A DNA stretch of 64,000 nucleotides from Fremontodendron californicum. Lineage: Eukaryota; Streptophyta; Magnoliopsida; Malvales; Malvaceae. The notes under the pieces are model-generated. The model worked only from the letters and a program-made list of their open reading frames with translations. It did not search any database and had not been told where the DNA came from. Positions 10,031 through 20,124 of this stretch are shown piece by piece (within the stretch, counting starts at the first letter, position 1; each line of letters starts with the position of its first letter). The stretch is from assembly GCA_030761205.1 (NCBI GenBank), contig JAULJL010000003.1:31130123-31194122 (forward strand), written 5' to 3'. Made by a program: the position numbers and the translations under genes.

Positions 10031-10555
10031 AAAAAAAAAACCCACAACCCAGAAAACGGAAGAGATCCCCCTGCAAAAAAAAAAAAAAAAAGGAACGTCA
10101 GTAAGGAGGAAAACAAAAAAAAAAAAAAAACAAAAAGAGAAAGAGAAAGCAAAAAAAAAAAGAGATCGATTTTTTTTATCCGAAAACTTTGGGCTCAGAT
10201 CTACGAGCGGAGGTTCGTTTTTGGTCGAAACCATCTACAGATCGGGAACGAGGAGGCGAGGAGGAACGTTTTGAGCCCGCATCGGACCGAATCGGAGCTC
10301 CGGCGACGGCGGCGACGGCACGGCGACGGCGGGTTAGGGTTAGGGTTTTCAGAGAAAGGTGAGAGAGAAACCTTTTTTTTTTTTTTAGAATTGTTTTAAA
10401 ATGGCCCAAAAAAAAAGGAGGCCTTTAAATAGACCTCCAGCGGGTCGGGTCCCGGGACCCGTTCAAGGGTCCGCGCGTGGACCCGACCCACATGTTTTTT
10501 TTTGGGTACCTTAGCGGGTCGGGTCCGCGCGTGGACTCGACCCGAGTGCTTTTTT
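10031..10555. promoter_or_regulatory. LTR promoter-like central segment with GC-rich flank
   Basis: It contains a TTTAAATAG box at about 10425 (usable in either direction). On one side lies GC-rich GGGTCGGGTCC sequence at 10440-10550. On the other, read on the minus strand, are CT-rich runs followed by ACCCTAACCCTAACCC (about 10330) and GCC-rich sequence. It resembles the promoter and leader region of the B and C LTRs. Which of the two inverted LTR halves owns it cannot be decided here. Confidence 0.45.
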
Positions 10556-12124
10556 TTTTTAATTATTATTATTATTGTTATTATTATTATTAATATTATT
10601 ATTATATATATATATATATTTTTCTTTTTTAAAAAAAAAAAACATGTAAAAAATGATAAAAAGTAAAAAAAAAAAAATATAAAAAAATATAAAAAATGAT
10701 AAAAAAAATGATGAAAAGATAATAATAATAATAATAAAGTAGTAAAAATATAATAATAAAAAATATAATAATAAAAATATGATACTAGTAAAAAAATAAT
10801 AAAAATATGATAGTAATAAAAAATAAAAATAAATAAAAAATATGATGTTATTAATAGTAAAAATATAAAAATATTAAAAATAGAATATTAAAAAAAATAA
10901 AAAAATATGATTGTAAAAATGAAATAAAAAAATAAAAAATATGATGGTGATAAAAATAAAAGTAAAAAATATAATAATAAAAAAATAAATGAAAAAAATG
11001 AAAGATAAATATATATATATAAAAAAAGGAGTAAAAAAATATATAAAAAAATAAAGAAAATATAATAAAAAATAAATGAATAAAAGGGATAAAAGTAAAA
11101 ATAAATAAATAAATAAATAAAAATAATAGTAAAAAATAATGATAAAAGTAAAATAAAGAGAGATAAAAAAAATAAAAAAATGAGTAAAAAAAAAATATTA
11201 GTAGTAAAACAAAAAATGAATGAATTTTCGAGACAAATAAATTTTTTGCACTTTGCACTTTTTTATTGTTTTGTCCGCATCACGTGCATTCGTATAACAA
11301 AAAGGATGAATACGGATTTGCCGACAACGGAATTCGAAGGACGTCACGGTTGTGATTCCCAAGATATCCCGAGGTGAGAGAATTTTGCTAAGTATCACCA
11401 CGAGTAGTGGGAGTATTTAGCGATATGTTCAATACAAAAATTCGTCTTCATTTATGGAAATAATCAAAATAAGGAGAACGAATAAAAAATGAACATTTAC
11501 GTGTTTGATATTTTGCCATGCTCGTGTTTTTGAATATTATGTCGTATATTTGATCATACAATTAAGCCTTTAATCACATGTCTTATATGCTAAGTCGTGT
11601 GCATCCGATATTTAAGTATTTGCATCATACGCATTTAAATGAAAAATGGATGTAAATTGCCGACGACGGAATTCGAAGGATATCACGTTGTGGCTCCTAA
11701 GATATCTCGAGGTGAGAAGATCTCGTTAAATACCACCAAGAGTGTTGGGAATATTTAATGAGTATTTTCGATAACAAATTTATGTTCACTTTCGTTTTTT
11801 GAAAAAAATAATAACTGTTCAAAAAATTCAAAAAAAATAATAAACATGTTTTTTTTAAAATAAAATAAAAGAGAATTATTTTTAAATAGTAATGTCAAGT
11901 CCATTAAATCGAGATTTAAGATAACACGTGATTAAATGGTACCGTTTTCTAAACGGGCGTTGCGGGGCGCTAATCCTTCCCTGCACGTAACCGACTCCCG
12001 AACCCAATTATGTTTTACTCTCTGGTTCAAAGCGCGGACTTCGAAATTGGTTTTACAAAATGTTTTAATTAATTTTAAAATATTTTACTAAAATCGGTTT
12101 TAATAGGTGGCCAATCACACCTAC
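10556..12124 (+). mobile_element. Inverted LTR half D-right (truncated before its 3' end)
   Basis: This is the mirror copy of D-left. It reads on the plus strand through the duplicated GATATC segments, the U5 block (about 11920-12010) and GGTGGCCAATCACACCTAC, where the similarity stops at 12124. The last roughly 70 bp of the LTR, including the PBS-like 11-mer, are missing. A 36 bp stretch of unknown origin (12125-12160) links it to S2. Confidence 0.75.
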
Positions 12125-12160
12125 TTGTTTGTTTACTAAAGCCCGGCCATGAACACCTTA

Positions 12161-13421
12161 GAATCCTTTCAATATTATTTGTTTGCTTAAATTGTGGTAA
12201 ACTTTATGTTGTACTTTTGGGTAGACCTGTTCTAGGGTTGGGTCGGATCACGGTTCGATTTTTTTTTATTCATGCTACACCCGTCGATCCATTTTATTAT
12301 TTAAATAATATTAAACAAATTAAAATTTTATTTTTTATTTTTTATATTAATTTAATATATTTTATAATCAAATTTAAATAAAAAATATTTTTTTTATTAT
12401 ATAAACAGTAATTCAAGCCGAGTCGAACTAGCCCGAAATGAAAAATCTCTACCCAAACCTGACGAGCTACTCGACCTTTAAGCAAGTCTAGTTTTGTGAA
12501 ACCAACCAAATTTATTTTGTAATAATTAATAATAATAATAATATTAAATATTTATTTCATTAAATATTTTAAGGTTTCATTGTTGGAAAAAAAATCATTT
12601 AACTAAATTGCGGTCAATTTAACTGAAGAGGTCCTCTCCTAGACTTTGTCCAAATGTATATAAAAAATGTCAAATTTTGGATAAAAAAATTACTATTTAA
12701 GAGTGTAAATTCTTTCATAAATAGAGTTGAAGCAGCTGCAGCCTTTAGGTTGACTTGGCTAACAAAAATCATTTTAAAGAATATTTAGTATTTAAATCAA
12801 TTTTTATCATACAAGAAAAATTAAAGGAGACTTGTTCTCATTTTGCTAAGCTATTATTGGAATAAAAATTAGTTGCAAAATTCAACTAATAACAGTCCAA
12901 TGCGATAAAATCCAATTTCTTTTTTTTTTTTTTTTATGAAGTTTCTTTGTTTTAATTGCATAGTGAGTGCATTTGAAATGTACTTAGTGCATTTCAGTTT
13001 TATTACCCCTTCAATTAGGTATTGGAAGAGCAAAGATCCAATTGGGTAACTAGATCCTGCAGTAAAAATTTTATCCCATTTTATCTCTCTTTTTTAAGTA
13101 TTTTTTATTTTATTAATTTATTTTTTATTTTAAATTTGTAAAATTATTTATTTTTCACTCTTTCATATTTTTATTTTGTTAATTTGTTTTTTCAATTTTT
13201 TATTTAAAGGTTTTTAAATTGTTTTATTCATTTAATGTAATAAATTTATATAATTATTTAATAATTAGTTAATTAACTAAAATATTAAAATAAATATATA
13301 AAATAATATGTGTTAAAATTTTAAATATTATTGTATAAAAATTATTTATCAAACACTCTTATATTAATATTTTTAATGATTATTTTTTATTTTTTTCAAA
13401 CCGCTATCGTTGTTTTATTAT
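12161..13421. repeat. Direct repeat copy S2 of the host segment
   Basis: This is the second copy of 7180-8408, starting near GAATCCTTTCAATATTATTT. It runs uninterrupted past TGTTTTATTAT (13411-13421), the position where S1 is broken by LTR D. S2 lacks a roughly 30 bp local duplication seen in S1 near 7600-7640 and has a longer MITE. Confidence 0.85.
12222..12490. mobile_element. hAT-type MITE in S2, 269 bp
   Basis: This is the counterpart of the MITE at 7244, with ends TAGACCTGTTCTAGGGTTGG and CGACCTTTAAGCAAGTCTA. It keeps about 44 bp missing from the S1 copy. Because it lies inside the duplicated segment, it inserted before the duplication. Confidence 0.7.
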
Positions 13422-13680
13422 CCATACATATATTTTATTATTAATTTTAATACTACCGTTATAATATTTAATCTTACGGTTATATTTTGAATGGTTAATT
13501 TTTTTTTTTTTTTCCCTTTTGAGATATAAGTCAATGACTAGTTGATTGGTACAACTCACCGTCTAATCAAGTGGTCAGGTTATTACTGATTTTTATGTGA
13601 AGAGTTTTTTTTAATGATTTATTTTTTTAAAATTTTTTGATTTAAAATAATTTGTGAGTTATTTCGTTAAATATAAAAAA

Positions 13681-14479
13681 GGGTAAATTTAAAAAAACAT
13701 GCATTCAACAGTAACATAATTGTTTAATAATATAATAATTAATAATTTATAAAAAAAATAAAAAAAATTATTATTAAGAAAATTATAAAGATATTTTTAC
13801 TCTTAATGAATCATTTAGAATTAAAAAAAAATCAAATAAAAACGTGACACGTGATAATTATATCACGTCAGCATTTTAAAAATTTTTAATTTTAATTTAT
13901 TTTTAATTTTAATTTACTTTTTTTTTTTTGTTTTAGAACATTTTTGAATTTAGAAATTTAGAAATTTTTATTTTTTAAAAATTTTAATTTAAAAAGTAAA
14001 TTAAAAATAAAATTTTTATTTGTTTTATTTATTTAAAATTATAAAAAATAAAAAATTTTAATTTCAGAAATTTTAATTTTTAATTTTTTAATTAAAAAAG
14101 TAAATTAAAAATAAAATTATTTAAATATTTAATTTTTTAAAATTTATTTTTTTAATTAAAAAAGTAAATTAAAAAATAAAATATTTTTATTTTTATTTTT
14201 TAAAATTAAAAAAAAATTATTTTTTATTTTTTAATTAAAAATGTAAATTAAAAATAAAAAATTTCTAAAATGCTGACATATCAAAATTGTCAAGTGTTAC
14301 ATTTTTATTGGTTTTTTTTTTTTTAAAAAACTCTAAATGATTAATTAAAAGTAAAAATATTTTTACAATTTTCTTTACAATAATTTTCTCTTTCTTTATT
14401 TTCTTTTACAAATTATTATTAGTCATTATACCGTTAAATAATTATGCTATTATTGAAGGTATTTTTTTTAAATTTACCC
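13681..14479. mobile_element. Foldback MITE, 799 bp, MULE-like 9 bp TSD
   Basis: It begins GGGTAAATTTAAAAAAACAT and ends TTTAAATTTACCC. The two halves are inverted copies for several hundred bp, for example AACGTGACACGTGATAATTA at the left against the complement of CAAAATTGTCAAGTGTTAC at the right. The flanking nonamers tataaaaaa (13672-13680) and tagaaaaaa (14480-14488) match at 8 of 9 positions. There is no transposase. Long inverted repeats and a 9 bp duplication suggest a Mutator-like origin. Confidence 0.7.
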
Positions 14480-14488
14480 TAGAAAAAA

Positions 14489-15149
14489 TTATTTCGGACA
14501 GGTTTGAGGAGACAACACACAAAAGAAAGAAAAAAAAATCAAACACAATGTAAATAAAAATATCCATACTTGATTTTTGGTATGTTTAGAATTCAAATTC
14601 ATTCTCTTCATAATATGTAAAAAACAAAAAGAGAAAGAAAAAAAAAAAGTATTAGTTAGGAAGTACCTTTTGCTACTCATTATTCAAATAGCATTAGTGA
14701 TCAATGAATTGGTCTAAAATGGAAAAAAAAAAAAAAAAAAAAAAAAGCGCAAAGTATTCAACATATTTCATCTTACCCAGTCCATTCAATAGTTTTATAA
14801 AAAGGATAAATTTGAAAGAAAAAAAAAATACTTAAGGAAATTGTTCTTACAAATCTATGTTTTAATAATAAGATCGGATATTGAACCAGCTGGATCTACG
14901 GTTCTTGTTTCAATCGATCAGTTCAATTTTAAAAATTAATTGTGTTTTAAATGCATCATATTTTATTAAATATATGTTAAACATGATAGATATTCCACAA
15001 ATAAATATATTTGGCATTATGATGGATAATGTGTTAATGAAAATTTAAAAGGATAAAGTTCAAATTTTATCACTTACATTTTTTTTTTTAAATTAATAAT
15101 TTACATAAAAATTAATCAAATCTTGTCAATTTTGATTTAATCCGTTGGT
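14489..15149. other. AT-rich intergenic DNA, nothing recognised
   Basis: It contains poly-A tracts (about 14720-14745) and no credible gene, inverted-repeat ends or LTR landmarks. The stretch 13422-13680 is likewise featureless apart from a generic repeat-like TAGTTGATTGGTACAACTC near 13539. Confidence 0.3.
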
Positions 15150-15408
15150 ATAAAAAACGGAGAATCTATTCTCTTCTTTTTCCAAAAAAATGATCTTGGA
15201 AATTGTGTAATGCTTACTCTTAAACTTTTTGTTTACACCGTAGTGATATTCTTTGTTTCTCTCTTCATCTTCGAATTCCTATCTAATGATTCGGGACGTA
15301 ACTTTGGACGCGAAGAATAAAAAAAGGAGAGTTCCTTGCTTCAATTTTAGAAATGGTATTAGGATTTGATCTATTTCATTGTCAAAAACCGAAACGGAAA
15401 GAGAGGGA
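15150..15408 (+). other. Nuclear plastid DNA insertion (psbK-psbI to trnS-GCU region)
   Basis: The segment contains psbI and its chloroplast surroundings: upstream CAAAAAAATGATCTTGGAAA, downstream AAAGGAGAGTTCCTTGCTTC, and then AACGGAAAGAGAGGGA at about 15393-15408. In plastids that last piece is the 3' edge of trnS-GCU. After GAGAGGGA the similarity to plastid sequence stops. The left boundary is approximate. Plastid identity rests on recall of the conserved psbK-psbI-trnS order. Confidence 0.75.
15210..15320 (+). pseudogene. psbI: Nuclear copy of chloroplast psbI (photosystem II protein I), frame still open
   Basis: The 36-codon frame begins MLTLKLFVYTVVIFFVSLFI and ends NDSGRNFGREE with a TAA stop, the full normal length of psbI. 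In the chloroplast this is a single-span thylakoid membrane subunit of photosystem II. Three residues differ from the usual plastid protein as I know it (Glu for Gly at 22, Ser for Pro at 28, Phe for Pro at 32). All are explained by C-to-T or G-to-A changes, the pattern expected from methylcytosine decay in nuclear DNA. No plastid promoter function or transit peptide is expected here, so it is called a pseudogene although the frame is intact. Confidence 0.85.
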
Positions 15409-15714
15409 CTGATTCAATTCTGACAAGACTATTACCAATATTATTTCAATCCATACCATATCCATTAAGGTTAATTGAAAAACCCCGTAACAATTAAGTT
15501 AATTTACAAGTATATCTCAAAGCAAACAGATATTCTTAATTTCCTTGTCTGATTTTTTTTTTTTCACTTTTAATAACAATTATTATGGTCTGTTTAGTTA
15601 ATGAAAATTTATGAATAAAAAAAAATAAATGTTAAGGTTTTTTATCTTCTCATGTTTGGTTAAAGAAAAAGAAAGATTAAAGGTTGGTAATGAAAATCTT
15701 AGCAGCGGTGTTCA

Positions 15715-15755
<41 letters not shown>

Positions 15756-16150
15756 CAAAAGATTCATGTAAAATTAATTTAATTTTATATGATTTTATAA
15801 TTTTTTGTACAATTTATATTTGTTTAATCCGACCTTCGTATTTCATGCTCTATTCATATAAATTGTACATATCAAATTTTAAGTAAATTAAAAAATGCCT
15901 AACTATTTGTTTAATGTAAAAGAATTTCAACCGTTAAATATATATATAAAGGATATTCTCGATCGACATGGTATAGATATATCGGATCGACTCGAAATTT
16001 TACGTGCACAGCGAGTGCCATTGTATTGTTAAATCCAACGGCCGATTTTTTAAAATATAAATCGTAAACGAAATTATAAAAATATGTAAAACTAATTAAT
16101 TTTACATTAAGACAAATGGATGCTTTCTCTTTATAAAAAAATTCCAAAAT
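15409..16150. other. AT-rich DNA with a TA microsatellite, nothing else recognised
   Basis: A (TA)n run lies at about 15718-15752. No LTR or MITE ends are seen. The junction with the truncated C LTR is near 16150. Confidence 0.3.
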
Positions 16151-18280
16151 ATTTTTGATTTAATTTCCTTCAAAAAAAATTTCTTTTTTAAAAAACACTT
16201 CTTGTGACTATTTTTAAAAATAATCATTTATGTAGAAATAATTTTTGAAATGCGCCAATACTTTTGGTAACATTGCGCCAATTATTTTTACTCGGGATAC
16301 TTTAAAGAATAGTCGATACTTTCAACTTTTCCCTAAAAATCCCTTTTAAAAGATTTTCTTAAAATATTCACATTTATTCATCCCAAATTTATTTTATTTT
16401 ATTTATTATTTCTTAAAGAAACGAAATTATAATTGGGAATTCATGCATTCGGTTATTTTTTTTAAAAAATATTGGTTTTCTTAGAAAAGCACATATTTTT
16501 TTTTTTTATAATAAATCCTAGCATGCATAGATTGAAAAATAAATAAAATTAACATGTTTATGAAATAAAATAAAAATAAATAAACTAAAAAAATTACAAA
16601 TGAGAAACAATACCCACTAAGCTTTAGATTTAGCCCAAGAATCTGGTGAAAATTGAGCCCACGGTTGACTGGACTTGAAGGCTTCCACAGATCGGGCTTG
16701 GGCTTGCTGGGCTAGCCTTTCCCTTTCCCTTTCTTCTTTTTCTTTTTCTTTTTTCTTTTTTCTTTTTTCTTTTTTCTTTTTTCTTTTTTTCTTCCTTTTC
16801 TTTTCTTTTCTTTTCTTTTTCCTTTTTCTTTTTTTGTCTGACCCTCAGAACCGAGTCAGGCACGCGAACCTCGGGTCAGATTCGGGTTCGCGCTCGGACC
16901 CTTCCTAAGGAAAAACGGTGCTGTTTTGGCACCCTATTTAAACCCAAAATTCCTTTTTTTTATTTCATTTCTTCTTCTTCCCCTCTCTCTCTACCTCCAT
17001 ATTCCTCTCCCATCTCTCTAGAAGCTACCCAAGAACAGGCAGCCCCAAACCCAGATCCATGACTGTTGGCAGGGTAGGCCGTCGTGCACCGCCGTCCATC
17101 GCCGTCGGCCGACGAAATTCTTCCAAAATTTCATCGAAGATCCCTTTTTCTCTCCTCTTTATGTTTATCGGCTTAGATTTCTCCAAAAACAACCCAAAAG
17201 GCCTAGATCTACTTCCAAAGGTTCGGCTTGTTCTCTCTCAAGTCTCCTAAACTGGTCGTTGGATCGGCCTCCAAACTGAACCCGAGCCTCCTCACCATTA
17301 GACTCTCCAAGGAGAGACCCCGAACTGCCCAGATCCAAAGAACCTAAGAGTCCCTAAAATGTTTTTTTTTTCTTGGCTGATGGTTGGTATATTTTTTTGT
17401 TTTGTTTGTGGTTTGCTGTTGATGGTTGATGTTTTGGTCAGGGGTGAGAGCCGAGAGAGTCTTTTGGTTTTTGTGGTGGGTTTTTATGTCTATGGTTTCA
17501 GGGGTAGTTTGGGGTGGCTAGGGAAGATGGTGTGTTGTTGCAGGGGTCAGGGTATGACATGTGGGTTGCTAGCGAGGCTGGGGGTTGAGTGTTCTAGCAG
17601 AGGCTAGGGTGGTGGTAGCTGGCTGTCTAGGCAGGTGGGGGGCTCAGGTGGTTGCAGAGGTAGGGGTGCCGTTGGTTCTCCTGCCAGGCAGTGGCAGGGG
17701 TGGCGTGGGCTGTGCAAGCAGCCTAGTATGCAGGCTGCCATGCTCGGGTGGGCTTGCTGGGTGTTGGCCATCAGATGGCCTGTTGCCTGGCAGGCCCAAA
17801 TTGAGGTATAGGGAATGGGCCTGGGGGTTGGGTCTACTGGGTCAGACCTCCTTGGCAGGGCTGTGTTCTTGGCCACTTGGGTCTCCAAGCCCAACAATAA
17901 ATTAAACAAAATTTGGGCTCTTTTGGGCCCAAGGCCTGGGTGGCCTGCTAGGCAGGCCAATCTTGATGTGGAAGATGTGATTGGGTTTGGACCTCTAGGC
18001 CCACAAAATTAAAAACTCAAAATAAAAATTAAATTAAGAAAAAATACGAAGAAGAAATTAAAATAAAGCTCAGAAGACCTGAATGACAAAACCAAACCGA
18101 ATACAGACAAAAATTAATCAAAATTTGAACCAAGCTCGAAACTTGAATTTATTTCACATAATTTGACGTGACCGGTTCATACAAATATAACGGATTTGGA
18201 TTTCAACTGATTTGTTTTCGAAATTATCAAAAACGATTCAGGTCTCTTTTGGGTACGTCGGGCAAAATTACGTTGCTATA
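16151..18280 (-). mobile_element. 3' LTR of element C, truncated at its 3' end
   Basis: 16158-17520 aligns with 58236-59662 of the 5' LTR. Both contain TTTTTACTCGGGATACTTTA, the CT-rich microsatellite, CCCTATTTAAACCCAAAATT, and TTCCAAAATTTCA near the GCC-rich leader. 17521-18280 has no counterpart in the window because the CACTA element interrupts the other copy. The end at 18280 (minus-strand TATAGCAACG) corresponds to the usual TG start with one transition. Open frames here are not conserved proteins. Confidence 0.8.
16733..16840. repeat. CTTTTT-type simple repeat in the C LTR
   Basis: This is an interrupted (CTTTT)n/(CTTTTTT)n tract. The same tract lies in the other C LTR at 58810-58970 but is longer there, showing repeat-length change since insertion. 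Confidence 0.8.
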
Positions 18281-18296
18281 GCTGCCCCTTCTTTGC
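18281..18296 (-). promoter_or_regulatory. Polypurine tract of element C
   Basis: On the minus strand this reads GCAAAGAAGGGGCAGC, immediately before the 3' LTR. It is equivalent to the tract of element A, AAAGAGGGGCAGC. It primes plus-strand DNA synthesis in this class of element. Confidence 0.8.
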
Positions 18297-18589
18297 GCAT
18301 TGTTGAAGATTAGAAATAGGGCAAAGACATAAGCAACAATTTTGTTCGGGATTATGGATCCACAAAAAATTCTTTTTTTTTTCACAACATTGAACTTAAA
18401 ATTTGAAAAAGAACTCCTCCGTCTAAGCTTTACAACTTTAATTTTTTTTTAAAGAATTTTCACAACTTTGAAAATTAAAATGATACTCCTCAAATCAGAG
18501 TCTCCACAACTTTGAAAATTAAAAATGAACTTCAAAATTTTGACAATGAGTTTGAACACTACTTAGATCATCATCTCACTTTCTGCCTT

Positions 18590-19510
18590 TAGTCTTACGA
18601 AAGTAAAGACTCATTCTCGATACCGCCACCGGAAGGACTTAGAACTTAAAATTCTAGATCTCACCACCAGAAGCTTCGGATATCGCCTCCGAAGACTTTA
18701 ACAATCTCTTTTCCAATCCACTTTATGCCTTTAGTCTCACAAAAGTGAAGACTAATTTTCGGATATTACCACCGAAGACTTATCATAACTAAATTTTCGG
18801 ATATCACCAGCAGTAAGCTTCGGATATCACCATCGTAGACTTATCATAACTAAATTTTGGATATCACCATTGAAAGCTTCGGATATCACCAGTGAATGCT
18901 TGAACATAACTAAATTCTAGATACCATCACCGAAAGCTTCAGATATCACCGTTGAAGACTTATCATAACTAAATTTGCGGATATCACCATCGAAGACTTA
19001 TCTCAACTGCATTTCCGGATATCACCATCGAAAGCTTTGGATATCGCAACCGAAGACTTACTTTAACTAGATTTCCGGATATCACTACCGAAAGCTTCGG
19101 ATATCACCATCGAAGACTTATCTCAACTGAATTTTCGGATATCACCACCGAAAGCTTCGGATATCGCCACTGAAGACTTATCATAACTGAATTTTCGGAT
19201 ATCACAACTGGAAGCTTCAAATATCACCACCGACGACTTATCATAACTGAAATTTCCTATCAGATGCTTCGGATATCACCACCAAAGACTTATCATAACT
19301 GAATTTTCGAATATCGCCACCAAAAAGCTTCGGATATCGCCACCGAAGACTTATCATAACTGAATTTCGGATATCACCACCGAAAGCTTCGAATATCGCC
19401 ACCGAAGTCTTATCATAACTGAATTTCGAATATCACCACCGAAAACTTCGAATCTCGCCACCGAAGACTTACCATAACCAAACTTCAGATATCACCACCG
19501 AAAGCTTCCT
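18590..19510. repeat. 60 bp tandem array just inside the PPT of element C
   Basis: About 15 diverged copies of a 60 bp unit are present, with CGGATATCACCACCGAAAGC and TTCGGATATCGCCACCGAAG halves. The unit has an internal half-repeat built on GGATATC(A/G)CCACCGAA. The array occupies the 3' non-coding region, the same place as unrelated arrays in A and B. Confidence 0.9.
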
Positions 19511-20124
19511 ACCTTTGAAATAATCCATTTTTCTTTAAACATGTATTTCCTCATGCAATGAATGCCATGTTTGTTTTACAAATGCAATGACTTATTGGTG
19601 ATGCACATGTCCCCTTACTATTGCAAATCATGAAGATTCTCACTACATGTTGCAGTGCAGTGCAAGTATTCACTGATTGCTATGATCGATGCCATGATGC
19701 ATATGCTTGCTGAATGATGCAAGTATCTCTCAAATATCTAACATTGGCTTGCCCCAGGTTTATCTCGAACTTCCCATTTTGCTTTTCGTTTCACGTCACA
19801 AAATTCTGAACAATCCTGTACCAAAATAAAGCATATCTCTTTCATCTCTTGCTGAGGAAAGATTGATCAACACCATTCTTGTCGTATAAGAAGGGAATAT
19901 ACTTCTTTTAAGTCTTCAACCAAATCTCTTGCTATCTGTTTGCCCCAAAAGGAAATAATTTCCACATCCACCATCATTCTATTGATCCCTATCTTATCTT
20001 GTTGACCCGTTCAAGATCTCTCCATGGGCTTGTGCCTGTAGCACCTGTCTTTTCTAAATTTTTTTATCTAGACTTGAAGGCATCTCCATATGAACAAGAT
20101 TCGTTCCAACATTTTTGTACCCTA

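Larger units (their letters stand above)
8478..12124. repeat. Large palindrome: about 1.55 kb inverted arms, 0.53 kb spacer
   Basis: 8478-10030 is repeated as its reverse complement at 10556-12124. The arms are very similar: the 67-codon frame at 9213-9416 (+) and its mirror at 11198-11401 (-) differ at two residues. The spacer 10031-10555 is not repeated. The axis is near 10301. The left LTR continues 69 bp outward beyond the palindrome to its true end at 8409, whereas the right arm is cut at 12124. Confidence 0.85.

Noticed and set aside
10328..10348. Telomere-like GGGTTAGGGTTAGGG
   Set aside because: Only two to three units, lying in an LTR leader region; such ACCCTAA words are frequent in plant 5' leaders and do not mark a telomere.
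15393..15408. Possible tRNA gene (trnS-GCU) next to psbI
   Set aside because: Only the first bases of the plastid trnS-GCU end are present; the insert stops before any usable tRNA.
17585..17960. Frames of 106 and 118 codons in the C LTR
   Set aside because: GC-richer LTR sequence without conserved domains; the corresponding stretch of the other LTR lies outside the window, so conservation cannot be shown.
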